64,000 nucleotides of DNA from Diaminobutyricibacter sp. McL0608 (lineage in GTDB: Bacteria > Actinomycetota > Actinomycetes > Actinomycetales > Microbacteriaceae). Shown here piece by piece: positions 34,381 to 44,934 of this stretch (positions are counted from its first letter, which is position 1; each line of letters starts with the position of its first letter). A program made the position numbers and the translations under genes. The notes under the pieces were generated by a model that was given only the letters and a program-made list of their open reading frames with translations, was not told where the DNA came from and did no database searches. The DNA lies in NCBI RefSeq assembly GCF_039613825.1, contig NZ_CP154826.1:1860001-1924000 (forward strand). The letters are read 5' to 3'.

Positions 34381-34944
34381 ATGGCTTCAACCGCTGACAT
34401 CCGGAACGGCGTCGTCCTCAACATGGACGGCCAGCTGTGGACGGTGATCGAGTTCCAGCACGTCAAGCCCGGCAAGGGCGGCGCATTCGTGCGCACCAAG
34501 CTGAAGAACGTCACCAGCGGCAAGATCGTCGACCGCACCTTCAACGCCGGCGCCAAGATCGAGACCGCCAACGTCGACCGCCGCGACTTCCAGTACCTGT
34601 ACCAGGACGGCGACGGCTACGTGTTCATGGACACCTCCGACTACAACCAGCTGACCGTATCCGACGTCGTCGTCGGCGACGCGTCCAACTTCATGCTGGA
34701 GAACCAGGCCGTCACCGTCGCGCTGCACGACGGTGAGCCGCTCTACGTCGAGCTCCCCGCGTCCGTGACTCTCGAGATCACCTACACCGAGCCCGGCCTC
34801 CAGGGCGACCGCTCGACCGGCGGCACGAAGCCGGCCACCGTGGAGACCGGCTACCAGATCCAGGTGCCGCTGTTCCTCGAGACCGGCACCAAGGTCAAGG
34901 TCGACACGCGCACCGGGGACTACCTCGGCCGCGTCAACGACTGA
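34381..34944 (+). CDS. efp: Elongation factor P
   Basis: The 187-residue three-domain factor relieves ribosome stalling at consecutive prolines. The modified-residue loop reads [14 protein letters not shown], with Lys32 at the tip. The family end ([21 protein letters not shown]) is intact. No modification genes (epmA, dhs-type, rhamnosyl) are in this window; the PGKGG loop of actinobacteria is thought to work unmodified. ATG 34381 matches the normal N terminus. nusB follows after 11 bases. Confidence 0.97.
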   Translation: MASTADIRNGVVLNMDGQLWTVIEFQHVKPGKGGAFVRTKLKNVTSGKIVDRTFNAGAKIETANVDRRDFQYLYQDGDGYVFMDTSDYNQLTVSDVVVGDASNFMLENQAVTVALHDGEPLYVELPASVTLEITYTEPGLQGDRSTGGTKPATVETGYQIQVPLFLETGTKVKVDTRTGDYLGRVND

Positions 34945-34955
34945 CCGGCGATCCG

Positions 34956-35375
34956 ATGAGTGCACGGACGAAGGCGCGGAAACGTGCTCTTGATGTGTTG
35001 TACGGCGCCGACCTGCGCCAGATCCCGCTGAACCAGGCCCTTGCCACCGAAGCGGAACGAGCTGCAAGCGAGCCGCAGCGCGAGGCATCCTGGTTGTACG
35101 CCCGCGAGATCCTCGACGGCGTCATCGACAACGGCGACGAGATCGACGAGCTGATCGAGACGTATTCGCAGGGCTGGACCCTCGAGCGGATGCCTGTCGT
35201 CGACCGTGCGATCCTGCGGATCGGCATCTGGGAGGTCGTCTTCAACGACGAGGTGCCCGACGGCGTCGCCATCTCCGAGGCGGTGGAGGCTGCCACGGTG
35301 CTCTCGACCGACGACTCGGCCGGGTTCATCAACGGGTTGCTTGCGAAGATCGCCCAGACCAAATCCGCGGGTTGA
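34956..35375 (+). CDS. nusB: Transcription antitermination protein NusB
   Basis: The 139-residue all-helical protein binds boxA of rRNA leaders with NusE/S10. It shows SARTKARKRALDVLYGADLR at the N terminus and the late ERMPVVDRAILRIGIWEV and AISEAVEAATVLSTDDSAGFINGLL signatures. The order efp-nusB is conserved among actinobacteria. It ends 31 bases before the DsbA-like gene. Confidence 0.96.
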   Translation: MSARTKARKRALDVLYGADLRQIPLNQALATEAERAASEPQREASWLYAREILDGVIDNGDEIDELIETYSQGWTLERMPVVDRAILRIGIWEVVFNDEVPDGVAISEAVEAATVLSTDDSAGFINGLLAKIAQTKSAG

Positions 35376-35406
35376 CCGACCCACGACCGGAAGAGACCGC
35401 ATCCGC

Positions 35407-36117
35407 ATGCCCCGACGTCGAAGCACCCTCATCCGCGCGCTGACGGCGGCCGGTGCGGCCGTGCTCGCGATCGCGATCGGCGTGGGCGTCGCCGCCTGCT
35501 CCACAGCGGGCAGTGCACCCGTGTCGACCGTGCCGCTGCCGACCGGCACGAGCGGAGCGGTGCACTTCGACGACGGCTACATCCAGGTCGGGTCGGGGCC
35601 GAAGACGGTGGACGTGTATTTCGACCCACTGTGCCCGTACTGCCAGGAGTTCGAGCTCACGAACGGCGCGACGCTGGCCTCCGCCGTGTCGGACGGGAGC
35701 ATCACGCTCCGGCTTCACCCGTTGACATTCCTCGACCCCTCGTCGAACGGCACTGCGTATTCGAGCCGCGCGGCTGCGGCGCTCACCTGCGTCGCGGAGA
35801 CCCAGCCGGATTCCACGCTCGACTACCTCGGGGCTCTCTACAAGAACCAGCCGAAAGAGGGCAGCGACGGCTTGACCGACAAGAAGCTCGTGTCGATGGC
35901 GACGGACCTCGGCGTCCCCGACATCTCGTCGTGCATCGCCACGGGCGCGAATCAGGCGTGGGCGCAGTCGATCACCCGGCGCGCGCTGGCGGGTCCGATC
36001 AAGGAGGCGGACATCACCCAGATCAAGGGCACGCCGACCGTCCTCGTCAACGGCATCTCCTACGCGGGGAGCATCACCGATGAGAAGGCTTTCGCGAAGT
36101 TCCTCGACTCGCACTGA
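35407..36117 (+). CDS. DsbA-like thioredoxin-fold lipoprotein
   Basis: The 236-residue exported protein has a signal peptide with a lipobox-like VAAC (Cys31), so it is probably a lipoprotein. The thioredoxin-fold domain carries CPYC at Cys76-Cys79 (YFDPLCPYCQEF) and the cis-proline segment GTPTVLVNG near the C terminus. Two further cysteines (LTCVAE; SSCIAT) lie in the helical insertion. The family (DSBA-like, related to actinobacterial DsbA/MSMEG-type proteins) forms disulfides in exported proteins. ATG 35407 is chosen for the signal peptide. The gene lies between nusB and the pyr operon, with no functional link visible. Confidence 0.88.
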   Translation: MPRRRSTLIRALTAAGAAVLAIAIGVGVAACSTAGSAPVSTVPLPTGTSGAVHFDDGYIQVGSGPKTVDVYFDPLCPYCQEFELTNGATLASAVSDGSITLRLHPLTFLDPSSNGTAYSSRAAAALTCVAETQPDSTLDYLGALYKNQPKEGSDGLTDKKLVSMATDLGVPDISSCIATGANQAWAQSITRRALAGPIKEADITQIKGTPTVLVNGISYAGSITDEKAFAKFLDSH

Positions 36118-36137
36118 TTCCCGGTCTCCGGACCGAC

Positions 36138-36143
36138 TATGCT
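36138..36143 (+). promoter_or_regulatory. Candidate -10 (TATGCT) of the pyr operon
   Basis: TATGCT lies 62 bases before pyrR, giving a short leader that contains the PyrR-type hairpin. The -35 region is poor. Confidence 0.45.
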
Positions 36144-36159
36144 CGTTCGAGGTAGACAT

Positions 36160-36191
36160 CCTTTAAGAGCCGTCCAGTGAGGCGGGAAAGG
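36160..36191 (+). promoter_or_regulatory. PyrR RNA-binding hairpin covering the pyrR ribosome binding site
   Basis: The RNA would fold with CCUUU (36160-36164) paired to AAAGG (36187-36191) and GCC (36169-36171) paired to GGC (36181-36183), around the nine-base loop GUCCAGUGA. The GUCCAGUGAGGC string matches the known PyrR recognition loop. AAAGGGGG of the outer stem is also the Shine-Dalgarno of pyrR, 9 bases before ATG 36200. PyrR bound with UMP should stabilise the hairpin and block translation, as described for Mycobacterium smegmatis. Confidence 0.8.
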
Positions 36192-36199
36192 GGGTCGGC

Positions 36200-36760
36200 A
36201 TGACGGTGCGCACTGTGCTCCAGCAAGCTGACATCACCCGGGCGTTGACTCGGATCTCACACGAGATCCTGGAGTCCAACCGGGGAAGACGTGATCTCGT
36301 GATCCTCGGTATCCCGACGCGCGGAGTCGCGTTGGCGCACCGGATCGCTGAATCCATCGAACGCATCGAGCCGGGTGCGGGCGAATCGATCGTCGGAGCA
36401 CTCGACGTGACGATGTACCGGGACGACCTGTCGCGGAATCCGACCCGCACGCCCTCGCCCACGTCCCTTCCCGGCCCGATCGACGGGAAGACGGTCGTCC
36501 TCGTCGACGACGTCCTCTTCTCCGGACGCACCATCCGGGCGGCCCTCGACGCGCTCAGCGACCTGGGGCGGCCTCGCGCCGTTCGTCTCGCAGTGCTGGT
36601 CGACCGCGGTCACCGCGAGTTGCCCATCCGCGCGGACTTCGTCGGCAAGAACCTGCCGAGCGCCGCCTCCGAGCGGATCAACGTGCGCCTGGCTGAGGTC
36701 GACGGCGACGAGTACGTGACCATCGATTCACCCGACGACGCGGGGGAGGCTCGCGCATGA
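36200..36760 (+). CDS. pyrR: Pyrimidine operon regulator / uracil phosphoribosyltransferase PyrR
   Basis: The 186-residue protein has the phosphoribosyltransferase fold with the PRPP loop [18 protein letters not shown] and a preceding [17 protein letters not shown]. PyrR senses UMP and binds the pyr mRNA leader; many members also keep uracil phosphoribosyltransferase activity. Its own RNA target lies directly upstream, covering its ribosome binding site. The stop overlaps pyrB, so repression of pyrR translation should extend to pyrB and beyond. Confidence 0.96.
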   Translation: MTVRTVLQQADITRALTRISHEILESNRGRRDLVILGIPTRGVALAHRIAESIERIEPGAGESIVGALDVTMYRDDLSRNPTRTPSPTSLPGPIDGKTVVLVDDVLFSGRTIRAALDALSDLGRPRAVRLAVLVDRGHRELPIRADFVGKNLPSAASERINVRLAEVDGDEYVTIDSPDDAGEARA

Positions 36761-37710
36761 GGCATCTACTGTCCACCAAAGGTCTCGGCCGCGACGACGC
36801 GATCCGGCTCCTCGACGTCGCCGAAGACATGGCGGATGTGCAGGGGCGCGAAGTCAAGAAGCTGCCGACCCTGCGCGGCAAGACGGTCGTCAACCTGTTC
36901 TTCGAGGATTCGACGCGCACTCGCATCTCTTTCGAGGCGGCCGCCAAACGGCTGTCGGCCGACGTGATCAACTTCAGCGCCAAAGGCTCGAGCGTCTCGA
37001 AGGGCGAGAGTCTGAAGGACACCGCGCAGACGCTGGCGGCCATGGGCGCGGATGCCGTCGTCGTGCGCCACCACGCCTCGGGCGCACCGCACACCCTCGC
37101 CTCGAGCGGGTGGATCGACGCGGGCATCATCAACGCGGGCGACGGGACGCACGAGCATCCGACCCAGGCGCTCCTCGACGCGTTCACCATGCGGCGCCGC
37201 CTGCACGGGGCCGGCTCTCGCGGCCGCGACCTCGGCGGCGTGACGGTGACCATCGTCGGCGATATCCTCCATTCACGCGTGGCCCGCTCGAACGTCTGGC
37301 TCCTCGAGACGCTCGGCGCCCGCGTGACGCTGGTCGCCCCGCCGACGCTCCTGCCGGTGGATGTGAGCGGCTGGCCTGCAGAGGTCGGATTCGACCTCGA
37401 CGAGGCCATCGACACGGGCAGCCCCGACGTCGTGATGATGCTGCGCATCCAGGCGGAACGGATGAACGCCGCGTTCTTCCCGAACAGCCGCGAATACGCC
37501 CGCCGGTGGGGACTCGACGACGAGCGGCTGGCGCGCCTGCGCCCCGATAGCATTGTGATGCACCCCGGCCCGATGAACAGGGGCCTTGAAATCTCGGCCG
37601 CTGCAGCGGATTCGCCGCAGTCGACCGTCAGGGAACAGGTCGCGAACGGGGTGTCTGTGAGGATGGCCGCGCTGTACCTCCTGCTGTCCGGAGATCGGGA
37701 GGACTCGTAA
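36757..37710 (+). CDS. pyrB: Aspartate carbamoyltransferase catalytic subunit
   Basis: The 317-residue enzyme condenses carbamoyl phosphate and aspartate, the first committed step of pyrimidine synthesis. The carbamoyl phosphate site [13 protein letters not shown] has Ser52-Thr-Arg-Thr55, and the [11 protein letters not shown] and HPGPMNRG segments complete the active site. No regulatory pyrI is adjacent, in keeping with gram-positive enzymes. It overlaps pyrR by 4 bases and abuts pyrC. Confidence 0.97.
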   Translation: MRHLLSTKGLGRDDAIRLLDVAEDMADVQGREVKKLPTLRGKTVVNLFFEDSTRTRISFEAAAKRLSADVINFSAKGSSVSKGESLKDTAQTLAAMGADAVVVRHHASGAPHTLASSGWIDAGIINAGDGTHEHPTQALLDAFTMRRRLHGAGSRGRDLGGVTVTIVGDILHSRVARSNVWLLETLGARVTLVAPPTLLPVDVSGWPAEVGFDLDEAIDTGSPDVVMMLRIQAERMNAAFFPNSREYARRWGLDDERLARLRPDSIVMHPGPMNRGLEISAAAADSPQSTVREQVANGVSVRMAALYLLLSGDREDS

Positions 37711-39069
37711 ATGGTGACTGACAACGCACGCAACCGACACCTCATCCGCGGCGCGACGCTGGCGGATGGCTCGATGACGGACCTGCTGGTCGAGAACGGG
37801 CGAATCGCGGAGACAGGCGCAGGGCTGTCCGCGGCGGGTGCGTCGATCGTCGACGCAGAGGGCCTGCTCGCGCTGCCGGGGCTGGTCGACCTGCACACCC
37901 ACCTGCGCGAGCCGGGTTTCGAGCAGAGCGAGACTGTGCTCACGGGCACGCGCGCCGCCGCCGCCGGAGGTTTCACGGCCGTCTTCGCCATGGCGAACAC
38001 CTCACCGGTGGCGGATACGGCGGGCGTCGTCGAGCAGGTCCTGTCGCTGGGCGACCGCGCGGGTTACGCGACCGTGCGCCCCATCGGGGCGGTGACGGTC
38101 GGGCTCGAAGGCGAGCGCCTGGCAGAGCTCGGGGCGATGGCAGACTCGCGCGCCCGGGTCCGGGTCTTCTCCGACGACGGCAAGTGCGTCTCCGATCCGC
38201 TCCTGATGCGGCGCGCACTCGAATACGTGAAAGCGTTCGACGGCGTCATCGCGCAGCACGCCCAGGAGCCTCGACTCACCGAAGGCGCGCAGATGAACGA
38301 GGGCGCGCTGTCCGGCGAACTCGGCCTCACCGGCTGGCCGGCGGTCGCGGAGGAGTCGATCATCGCGCGCGATGTGCTGCTCGCCGAGCACGTCGGTTCG
38401 CGCCTTCACGTCTGCCATGTCTCGACGGCCGGATCGGTCGACGTCATCCGCTGGGCCAAAGCACGGGGGATCGATGTCACGGCCGAGGTCACGCCGCATC
38501 ACCTGCTGCTCACCGAAGACCTCGCCGCCGGCTACGACGCCCGCTACAAGGTCAACCCGCCGCTCCGTCGCCGTGAGGACGTCGAGGCGTTGCGCGCGGG
38601 CCTGGCCGACGGCACGATCGACATCGTGGCGACCGACCACGCACCACATCCTGTGGAAGCGAAGGACTGCGAGTGGGGTGCGGCGGCGTTCGGGATGGTC
38701 GGGCTCGAATCCGCGCTCTCGGTCGTACACGCCGCCGTGGTGCAGAACGGCCTGCTCGACTGGAACGACGTCTCGCGGGTTCTCTCGACTGCTCCGGCTG
38801 CGATCGGGCGCCTCGCCGGTCACGGGGGCCCGCTGGTCGCAGGGTCGACGGCCGACTTCCTTCTTTACGATCCCCAGGCGACCCGCACCTTCTCGACCGC
38901 CGACCTCGCAGGCAAGGGCGTCAATTCGCCGTACCTTTCGATGGAGCTTCCCGGCCGCGTCGTCGCGACCTTCCATCACGGCTACCCGACCGTCCTCGAC
39001 GGCGTCGTGCTCCCGGCCGACGAGGTAGCCGCACAGGCAGCACTCTGGACGGAGACGATCGATGGATAA
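37711..39069 (+). CDS. pyrC: Dihydroorotase
   Basis: The 452-residue type I amidohydrolase closes carbamoyl aspartate to dihydroorotate. Metal ligands are visible: HTHLREPG (His62, His64), a later QHAQEPRL, HVCHVSTAG and ATDHAPHP. There is a Gly-rich N-terminal beta segment. Its ATG follows the pyrB stop directly, and its 3' end overlaps the next membrane protein gene by 8 bases. Confidence 0.97.
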   Translation: MVTDNARNRHLIRGATLADGSMTDLLVENGRIAETGAGLSAAGASIVDAEGLLALPGLVDLHTHLREPGFEQSETVLTGTRAAAAGGFTAVFAMANTSPVADTAGVVEQVLSLGDRAGYATVRPIGAVTVGLEGERLAELGAMADSRARVRVFSDDGKCVSDPLLMRRALEYVKAFDGVIAQHAQEPRLTEGAQMNEGALSGELGLTGWPAVAEESIIARDVLLAEHVGSRLHVCHVSTAGSVDVIRWAKARGIDVTAEVTPHHLLLTEDLAAGYDARYKVNPPLRRREDVEALRAGLADGTIDIVATDHAPHPVEAKDCEWGAAAFGMVGLESALSVVHAAVVQNGLLDWNDVSRVLSTAPAAIGRLAGHGGPLVAGSTADFLLYDPQATRTFSTADLAGKGVNSPYLSMELPGRVVATFHHGYPTVLDGVVLPADEVAAQAALWTETIDG

Positions 39070-39622
39070 GCTCGTTCCCACGCTCGTGGCGATCGCGGTG
39101 GTGGCACTGATCCTCTACCTGCTGATCTTCGCGTGGCGCAGGCGCGCGAAGCGCGACGCCGGCCTCGGCGCGGGGTACGACGTGCCGGCGGATGCGGCGG
39201 TCGCTACACATGACACGGACACCCTCTACGTGGCCACGACTCCCCACGACAAGCCTCTCGAGCGTCTCGTCCTGCCGAACCTCGGGTTCCGCGGCAAAGC
39301 GACGGTCTCCGTCGCACCGGATGGCGTCACGCTCGCGATCACCGGCGCCGACCTCGTCTTCATCCGGGCATCCGCCCTCCTCGGCGTCGGTCTTGCGACC
39401 TGGGCCATCGACCGCGTGGTCGAGACCGACGGCCTGGTCTGGATCGCCTGGACGACCAGCGGCGGCGCGGCCGTCGACAGCTACATCCGGGTCATCGACC
39501 CGGCAGAACGGTCGTCGCTCATCGGCGCCGTGAACGACATCCTGCCGGCTTCGGTGCACGGGCAGACGCCCGCAGCGCACGACAGCACCGGCTCAGAGCA
39601 GACCAACGAAAGGGAGGTGTGA
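39062..39622 (+). CDS. PH-like domain membrane protein of the pyr operon
   Basis: The 186-residue protein has one N-terminal helix ([20 protein letters not shown]) followed by a basic stop-transfer RRRAKR and a beta-rich domain with [16 protein letters not shown] and a WIAWTTS segment. A protein of this type lies between pyrC and carA in many actinobacteria (Rv1382 position in M. tuberculosis). The single helix suggests an anchor with the domain in the cytoplasm. The strict linkage to pyr genes hints at a role near carbamoyl phosphate supply, but the function is unknown. Confidence 0.8.
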   Translation: MDKLVPTLVAIAVVALILYLLIFAWRRRAKRDAGLGAGYDVPADAAVATHDTDTLYVATTPHDKPLERLVLPNLGFRGKATVSVAPDGVTLAITGADLVFIRASALLGVGLATWAIDRVVETDGLVWIAWTTSGGAAVDSYIRVIDPAERSSLIGAVNDILPASVHGQTPAAHDSTGSEQTNEREV

Positions 39623-39623
39623 G

Positions 39624-40766
39624 GTGGCTGGTTTCGAACCGGCGGTCCTCGTCCTCGAGGACGGCAAGCGATATGTCGGGCGCGCGTACGGCGCACAGGG
39701 CCGCACCCTCGGCGAAGCGGTCTTCGCCACGGGAATGACGGGATACCAGGAGACGCTCACCGACCCGTCCTACGCGGGTCAGATCGTCCTCATGACGGCG
39801 CCGCACATCGGCAACACGGGCACCAACGACGAAGACATGGAGTCCCGGCGCATCTGGGTCTCGGGTTACGTCGTGCGGGAACCATCGCGGACCGTCTCGA
39901 ACTTCCGTGCGACCCGGAGCCTCGACGAGGATCTCGTCGCGAACGGCGTCGTGGGGATCAGCGGGATCGACACGCGCGCCGTCACCCGCCACATCCGTTC
40001 AGCGGGCGCCATGCGCTCCGGGATCTTCTCCGGCGCCGACTTCGAACTGAGCGACGGCGAGCAGCTCGACCTCGTCCGCAGCGGCGCTGAGATGGCGGGT
40101 CTCAATCTCTCCGCAGAAGTCTCGACGCCCGAACCGTTCACGGTTCCTGCGGTCGGCGAGCGCATCGGATCGGTCGCGGTGCTCGACCTGGGCGTCAAGA
40201 CCTCCACACTCAATTACCTGGCCTCACGCGGGTTCGACGTCCACGTGCTGCCTCAGATGGTGTCGGCCGGAGATGTTCTCGAACTGAAGCCCTCTGCGCT
40301 CTTCTTCTCGAACGGACCCGGCGACCCGAGCGCATCCGACCGTCATGTCGCGCTGCTGCAGGAGGTGCTCCGTGCCGGGGTGCCGTACTTCGGCATCTGC
40401 TTCGGCAACCAGCTGCTGGGACGCGCGCTCGGGTTCGGCACCTACAAGCTTCCGTTCGGTCATCGCGGCATCAACCAGCCGGTGCTCGACAAGTCCACCG
40501 GCCGTGTCGAGATCACTTCGCAGAACCACGGCTTCGCTGTGGACGCCCCGATCGAAGGCGTCATCGAGTCGCCCGCGGGCTTCGGCCGGGTCGAGGTCAG
40601 TCACTTCTCCCTCAACGACAACGTCGTCGAGGGACTGAACTGCCTCGATCTCAACGCGTTCAGCGTGCAATACCACCCCGAGGCGGCCGCCGGGCCCCAC
40701 GACGCCAACTACCTGTTCGACAGGTTCAGGGACATGGTCCTCAGCACCAAGGGAGACGCGAAGTAA
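39624..40766 (+). CDS. carA: Carbamoyl-phosphate synthase small subunit
   Basis: The 380-residue glutaminase subunit releases ammonia for CarB. The N-terminal domain has [16 protein letters not shown] and [17 protein letters not shown]; the amidotransferase domain has the nucleophile Cys in [11 protein letters not shown] and the HPE near the C terminus ([11 protein letters not shown]). GTG 39624 is preceded by AAAGGGAGG. It overlaps carB by one base (TAATG). Confidence 0.97.
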   Translation: MAGFEPAVLVLEDGKRYVGRAYGAQGRTLGEAVFATGMTGYQETLTDPSYAGQIVLMTAPHIGNTGTNDEDMESRRIWVSGYVVREPSRTVSNFRATRSLDEDLVANGVVGISGIDTRAVTRHIRSAGAMRSGIFSGADFELSDGEQLDLVRSGAEMAGLNLSAEVSTPEPFTVPAVGERIGSVAVLDLGVKTSTLNYLASRGFDVHVLPQMVSAGDVLELKPSALFFSNGPGDPSASDRHVALLQEVLRAGVPYFGICFGNQLLGRALGFGTYKLPFGHRGINQPVLDKSTGRVEITSQNHGFAVDAPIEGVIESPAGFGRVEVSHFSLNDNVVEGLNCLDLNAFSVQYHPEAAAGPHDANYLFDRFRDMVLSTKGDAK

Positions 40767-43700
40767 TGCCACGCAGGGAAGACATCAAGAGCGTCCTGGT
40801 CATCGGCTCAGGGCCGATCGTCATCGGGCAGGCGTGCGAATTCGACTACTCCGGAACCCAGGCCTGCCGCGTGCTGCGTGAGGAGGGCGTGCGCGTCATC
40901 CTCGTGAACTCGAACCCGGCGACGATCATGACCGACCCCGACTTCGCCGACGCGACGTATGTCGAGCCGATCACCTGGCAGGTCATCGAGACCATCATCG
41001 CCAAGGAGCGACCGGATGCGATCCTGCCCACCCTGGGCGGCCAGACCGCGCTCAACGCGGCCATCCAGCTCCACGAGCACGGCATCCTCGAGAAGTACGA
41101 CGTGGAACTCATCGGCGCCAAGTTCGAGGCGATCCAGAAGGGTGAGGACCGCCAGATCTTCAAAGACCTGGTGATCGCGGCGGGGGCGGATGTCGCACGT
41201 TCGCACATCGCCCACTCGGTCGAAGAGGCGATCGGCTTCGCCGAGGACCTCGGCTACCCGCTCGTCGTGCGGCCCTCGTTCACGATGGGCGGCCTCGGCT
41301 CCGGTTTCGCGCACACCGAAGAGGAGCTTCGCAGGATCGTCGGCGACGGCATCCACCAGAGCCCGACGAGCGAGGTGCTGCTCGAGGAGTCCATCCTCGG
41401 GTGGAAGGAATACGAGCTCGAACTGATGCGCGACACCGCGGACAACACGGTCGTCGTCTGCTCGATCGAGAACGTCGACCCGGTCGGCGTCCACACCGGC
41501 GATTCGATCACCGTCGCCCCGGCACTGACTCTGACCGACCGCGAGTACCAGAACCTGCGTGACATCGGCATCGACATCATCCGTGCGGTCGGCGTCGACA
41601 CCGGCGGCTGCAACATCCAGTTCGCGGTCGATCCGGTCGACGGGCGTGTCATCGTCATCGAGATGAACCCCCGTGTGTCCCGCTCCTCTGCGCTTGCGTC
41701 GAAGGCCACCGGGTTCCCGATCGCGAAGATCGCTGCGAAACTGGCCATCGGCTACCGTCTCGACGAGATCCCGAACGACATCACGCGCGTCACCCCGGCC
41801 AGCTTCGAGCCGACCCTCGACTACGTCGTGGTGAAGGTGCCGCGGTTCGCCTTCGAGAAGTTCCCGGCCGCCGATCCCACGCTCACGACGACCATGAAGT
41901 CGGTTGGCGAGGCGATGGCGATCGGCCGCAACTACACGAGCGCTCTCCAGAAGGCGCTCCGCTCACTCGAGAAGCGCGGCTCGTCGTTCCACTGGGGCGC
42001 CGAGGAGCGCACGCTGGAGCAGCTGCTCGAGTCGATCGCGACACCGACCGACGGACGCATCGTCGACGTGCAGCAGGCGCTCCGCCTCGGCGCGACGATC
42101 GAGCAGGTCTTCGAGGCGACGAAGATCGACCCGTGGTTCATCGACCAGGTCGTTCTCATCAACGACGTCGCCGAGATGGTGCGCACCGCCGAGACCCTCG
42201 ACACCGACACGCTGCGGTACGCGAAGGACCACGGATTCTCGGATGCGCAGATCGGCCAGCTCCGCGGCTTCGGCGAGGCGGATGTGCGCGAGATCCGTCA
42301 CATCCTCGACGTCCGGCCCGTGTACAAGACGGTCGACACGTGCGCTGGAGAGTTCCCCGCGCTCACGCCGTACCACTACTCGAGCTACGACCTCGAGACC
42401 GAGGTCGAGCCGAGCGACCGCCGCAAGGTGGTCATCCTCGGTTCCGGGCCCAACCGCATCGGCCAGGGCGTCGAGTTCGACTATTCCTGCGTGCACGCGT
42501 CGTTCGCACTGCACGATGCCGGGTTCGAGACGATCATGATCAACTGCAACCCGGAGACCGTCTCGACCGACTACGACACGAGCGACCGGCTCTATTTCGA
42601 GCCGCTCACTCTGGAGGACGTGCTCGAGGTGATCCACGCGGAGAGCCAGTCGGGCGAGCTCGTCGGCGTGGTCGTGCAGCTCGGCGGGCAGACGGCGCTG
42701 GGTCTCGCCAAAGGTCTGAAGGCCGCCGGCGTGCCCATCCTCGGGACCACACCGGAAGCGATCGACCTCGCAGAGGAACGCGGCCTGTTCGCCGAGATCC
42801 TGGAGAACGCGGGGCTTCTCGCACCGCGCAACGGCACGGCGCACGATTACGCCGGAGCAGTCACGGTCGCCGAGCAGATCGGCTACCCGGTGCTCGTGCG
42901 CCCGAGCTATGTGCTCGGCGGCCGCGGCATGGAGATCGTGTACGACAGCCCGTCGCTTGCCGACTACTTCGACCGTGTCGCCAATCAGGGCATCGTCGGC
43001 CCCGCGCATCCCCTCCTCGTCGACCGATTCCTCGACGACGCGATCGAGATCGACGTCGACGCACTCTACGACGGCGAGACGCTGTACATCGGCGGGGTGA
43101 TGGAGCACATCGAGGAGGCGGGCATCCACTCCGGCGACTCCAGCTGCACCCTCCCGCCGGTGACCCTGGGGCGCCAGGAGATCGATCGCGTGCGTGTCGC
43201 GACGCTGAAGATCGCCGAAGGCGTCGGCGTGCGCGGCCTGCTCAATGTGCAGTTCGCGATCGCCGCAGGCGTGCTCTACGTCCTCGAGGCGAATCCTCGG
43301 GCCTCACGCACGGTGCCCTTCGTATCGAAGGCGCTGGGCATCCCGCTGGCGAAGGCCGCATCGCGGATCATGGTGGGGGAGACGGTCGCAGACCTGATCG
43401 CCGAGGGCCTGCTTCCCGCGCAGGACGGATCGGTCATCCCGATGGACTCGCCCGTGGCCGTCAAGGAGGCGGTGCTTCCCTTCAAGCGGTTCCGCACCCG
43501 CGAAGGGCAGATCGTCGACTCGGTCCTCGGCCCCGAGATGCGCTCGACCGGCGAGGTCATGGGCATCGACAAGGACTTCCCCCGCGCGTTCGCGAAAAGC
43601 CAGTCCGCGGCGTACGGCGGGATGCCTCTCGGCGGCACGGCGTTCGTCTCGGTTTCCGACCGTGACAAGCGCTCGATCATCCTGCCGGTCCTGCGGCTGC

Positions 43701-44053
43701 AGCAGCTCGGCTTCGACATCCTCGCGACCGAGGGAACAGCCGAAGTGCTGAACCGCAACGGCATCGCCGCCCGCGTCGTCCGCAAGTTCAGCGACGCCCC
43801 CGATGGCGAGGCGCCGTCGATCGTCGACCTGATCAACCGCAACGAGGTCGACGTCGTGATCAACACGCCGAGCGGCCGCTCCGCCCGCGCCGACGGTTAC
43901 GAGATCCGCGCCGCCGCCGTCGCCGGGGACAAGCCGCTTTTCACCACGATCGCCGAGCTCAGTGCCGCCGTCGCCTCCATCGACGCCATCCGCGAAGGCT
44001 TCGAGGTGCGGTCGCTGCAGCAGTACGCACTGGACCGGGCGGCGCGCGCGTGA
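40766..44053 (+). CDS. carB: Carbamoyl-phosphate synthase large subunit
   Basis: The 1095-residue enzyme makes carbamoyl phosphate from bicarbonate, ammonia and two ATP. It shows the duplicated structure expected: two carbamate-kinase-like halves beginning [16 protein letters not shown] and [15 protein letters not shown], each with an ATP-grasp domain and a GGQTAL segment, and a C-terminal MGS-like allosteric domain (from ~residue 945, [16 protein letters not shown]). The product serves both arginine and pyrimidine synthesis. The stop overlaps the pyrF GTG. Confidence 0.98.
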   Translation: MPRREDIKSVLVIGSGPIVIGQACEFDYSGTQACRVLREEGVRVILVNSNPATIMTDPDFADATYVEPITWQVIETIIAKERPDAILPTLGGQTALNAAIQLHEHGILEKYDVELIGAKFEAIQKGEDRQIFKDLVIAAGADVARSHIAHSVEEAIGFAEDLGYPLVVRPSFTMGGLGSGFAHTEEELRRIVGDGIHQSPTSEVLLEESILGWKEYELELMRDTADNTVVVCSIENVDPVGVHTGDSITVAPALTLTDREYQNLRDIGIDIIRAVGVDTGGCNIQFAVDPVDGRVIVIEMNPRVSRSSALASKATGFPIAKIAAKLAIGYRLDEIPNDITRVTPASFEPTLDYVVVKVPRFAFEKFPAADPTLTTTMKSVGEAMAIGRNYTSALQKALRSLEKRGSSFHWGAEERTLEQLLESIATPTDGRIVDVQQALRLGATIEQVFEATKIDPWFIDQVVLINDVAEMVRTAETLDTDTLRYAKDHGFSDAQIGQLRGFGEADVREIRHILDVRPVYKTVDTCAGEFPALTPYHYSSYDLETEVEPSDRRKVVILGSGPNRIGQGVEFDYSCVHASFALHDAGFETIMINCNPETVSTDYDTSDRLYFEPLTLEDVLEVIHAESQSGELVGVVVQLGGQTALGLAKGLKAAGVPILGTTPEAIDLAEERGLFAEILENAGLLAPRNGTAHDYAGAVTVAEQIGYPVLVRPSYVLGGRGMEIVYDSPSLADYFDRVANQGIVGPAHPLLVDRFLDDAIEIDVDALYDGETLYIGGVMEHIEEAGIHSGDSSCTLPPVTLGRQEIDRVRVATLKIAEGVGVRGLLNVQFAIAAGVLYVLEANPRASRTVPFVSKALGIPLAKAASRIMVGETVADLIAEGLLPAQDGSVIPMDSPVAVKEAVLPFKRFRTREGQIVDSVLGPEMRSTGEVMGIDKDFPRAFAKSQSAAYGGMPLGGTAFVSVSDRDKRSIILPVLRLQQLGFDILATEGTAEVLNRNGIAARVVRKFSDAPDGEAPSIVDLINRNEVDVVINTPSGRSARADGYEIRAAAVAGDKPLFTTIAELSAAVASIDAIREGFEVRSLQQYALDRAARA

Positions 44054-44934
44054 CCGCTGGAACGAAGGCGTTCGGGGACCGGCTGGCGTCGGCCTTCGTC
44101 GAATTCGGCCGGCTCTGCGTCGGTATCGATCCGCATCCCCATCTGCTGCAGGAGTGGGGGCTCGACGAGTCCGGCGCGGGCACCCGCGAGTTCGGGCTGC
44201 GGGTCGTGGACGCGGTCGTCGGACACGCTGGAATCGTGAAGCCGCAGATCGCGTTCTTCGAGCGCTACGGTGCAGCCGGGTATGCCGCGCTCGAGGATGT
44301 ACTCGCGGCGGCTCGTGCCGCCGGCGTCCTGGTGATCGCAGATGCGAAGCGCGGCGACATCGGGACGAGCGTCGAAGCCTACGGTCAGGCGTGGCTCACT
44401 CCGGGTTCGCCGCTGGAAGCCGATGCGATGACCATCTCGGCGTTCCAGGGCGTCGGCTCGATCGCGGCCCCGATGGAACTGGCCGAGTCCGCGGGCAAAG
44501 GCCTGTTCGTCCTGGCTGCGACCTCGAACCCGGAGGCGGAATCGATCCAACGGGCCGTCGTCCCTGTGGAGAACGCCAGCGGACAGACGGTCTCCCGTGC
44601 CATCATCGATGGTGTGAAGGCGTTCAACGAAGCCCAGGCGGCGCATCCCTTAGGCTCCATCGGTGTCGTCCTCGGGGCGACCCTCGATCTCGCACGATTC
44701 GGCATCGACACCGCATCACCCGCAGGTGTCAACCCGCCGCCGGTGCTCGCGCCCGGCTTCGGCCACCAGGGTGCGAAGCTGTCGGATGCTCGGTCGATCT
44801 TCGGCTCGTACGCACCGGCGACGATCGTGAGCGAGTCCCGCGCGATCCTGTCCGCCGGCCCCGATCGCGTCGCCCAGGTCATCCGCGATCGAGCGGAGCA
44901 GGTCCGTGCCGAGATGGGGTCGCAGATTGGCTGA
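44050..44934 (+). CDS. pyrF: Orotidine 5'-phosphate decarboxylase
   Basis: The 294-residue TIM-barrel enzyme makes UMP from OMP. It belongs to the long actinobacterial group, recognised by [12 protein letters not shown] at the N terminus, [11 protein letters not shown], and the catalytic [13 protein letters not shown] (Lys-Asp pair). [12 protein letters not shown] holds the phosphate loop. It is last of the pyr genes in the window; pyrD and pyrE are not here. It overlaps carB by 4 bases and the gmk fusion by up to 29. Confidence 0.96.
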   Translation: MTAGTKAFGDRLASAFVEFGRLCVGIDPHPHLLQEWGLDESGAGTREFGLRVVDAVVGHAGIVKPQIAFFERYGAAGYAALEDVLAAARAAGVLVIADAKRGDIGTSVEAYGQAWLTPGSPLEADAMTISAFQGVGSIAAPMELAESAGKGLFVLAATSNPEAESIQRAVVPVENASGQTVSRAIIDGVKAFNEAQAAHPLGSIGVVLGATLDLARFGIDTASPAGVNPPPVLAPGFGHQGAKLSDARSIFGSYAPATIVSESRAILSAGPDRVAQVIRDRAEQVRAEMGSQIG

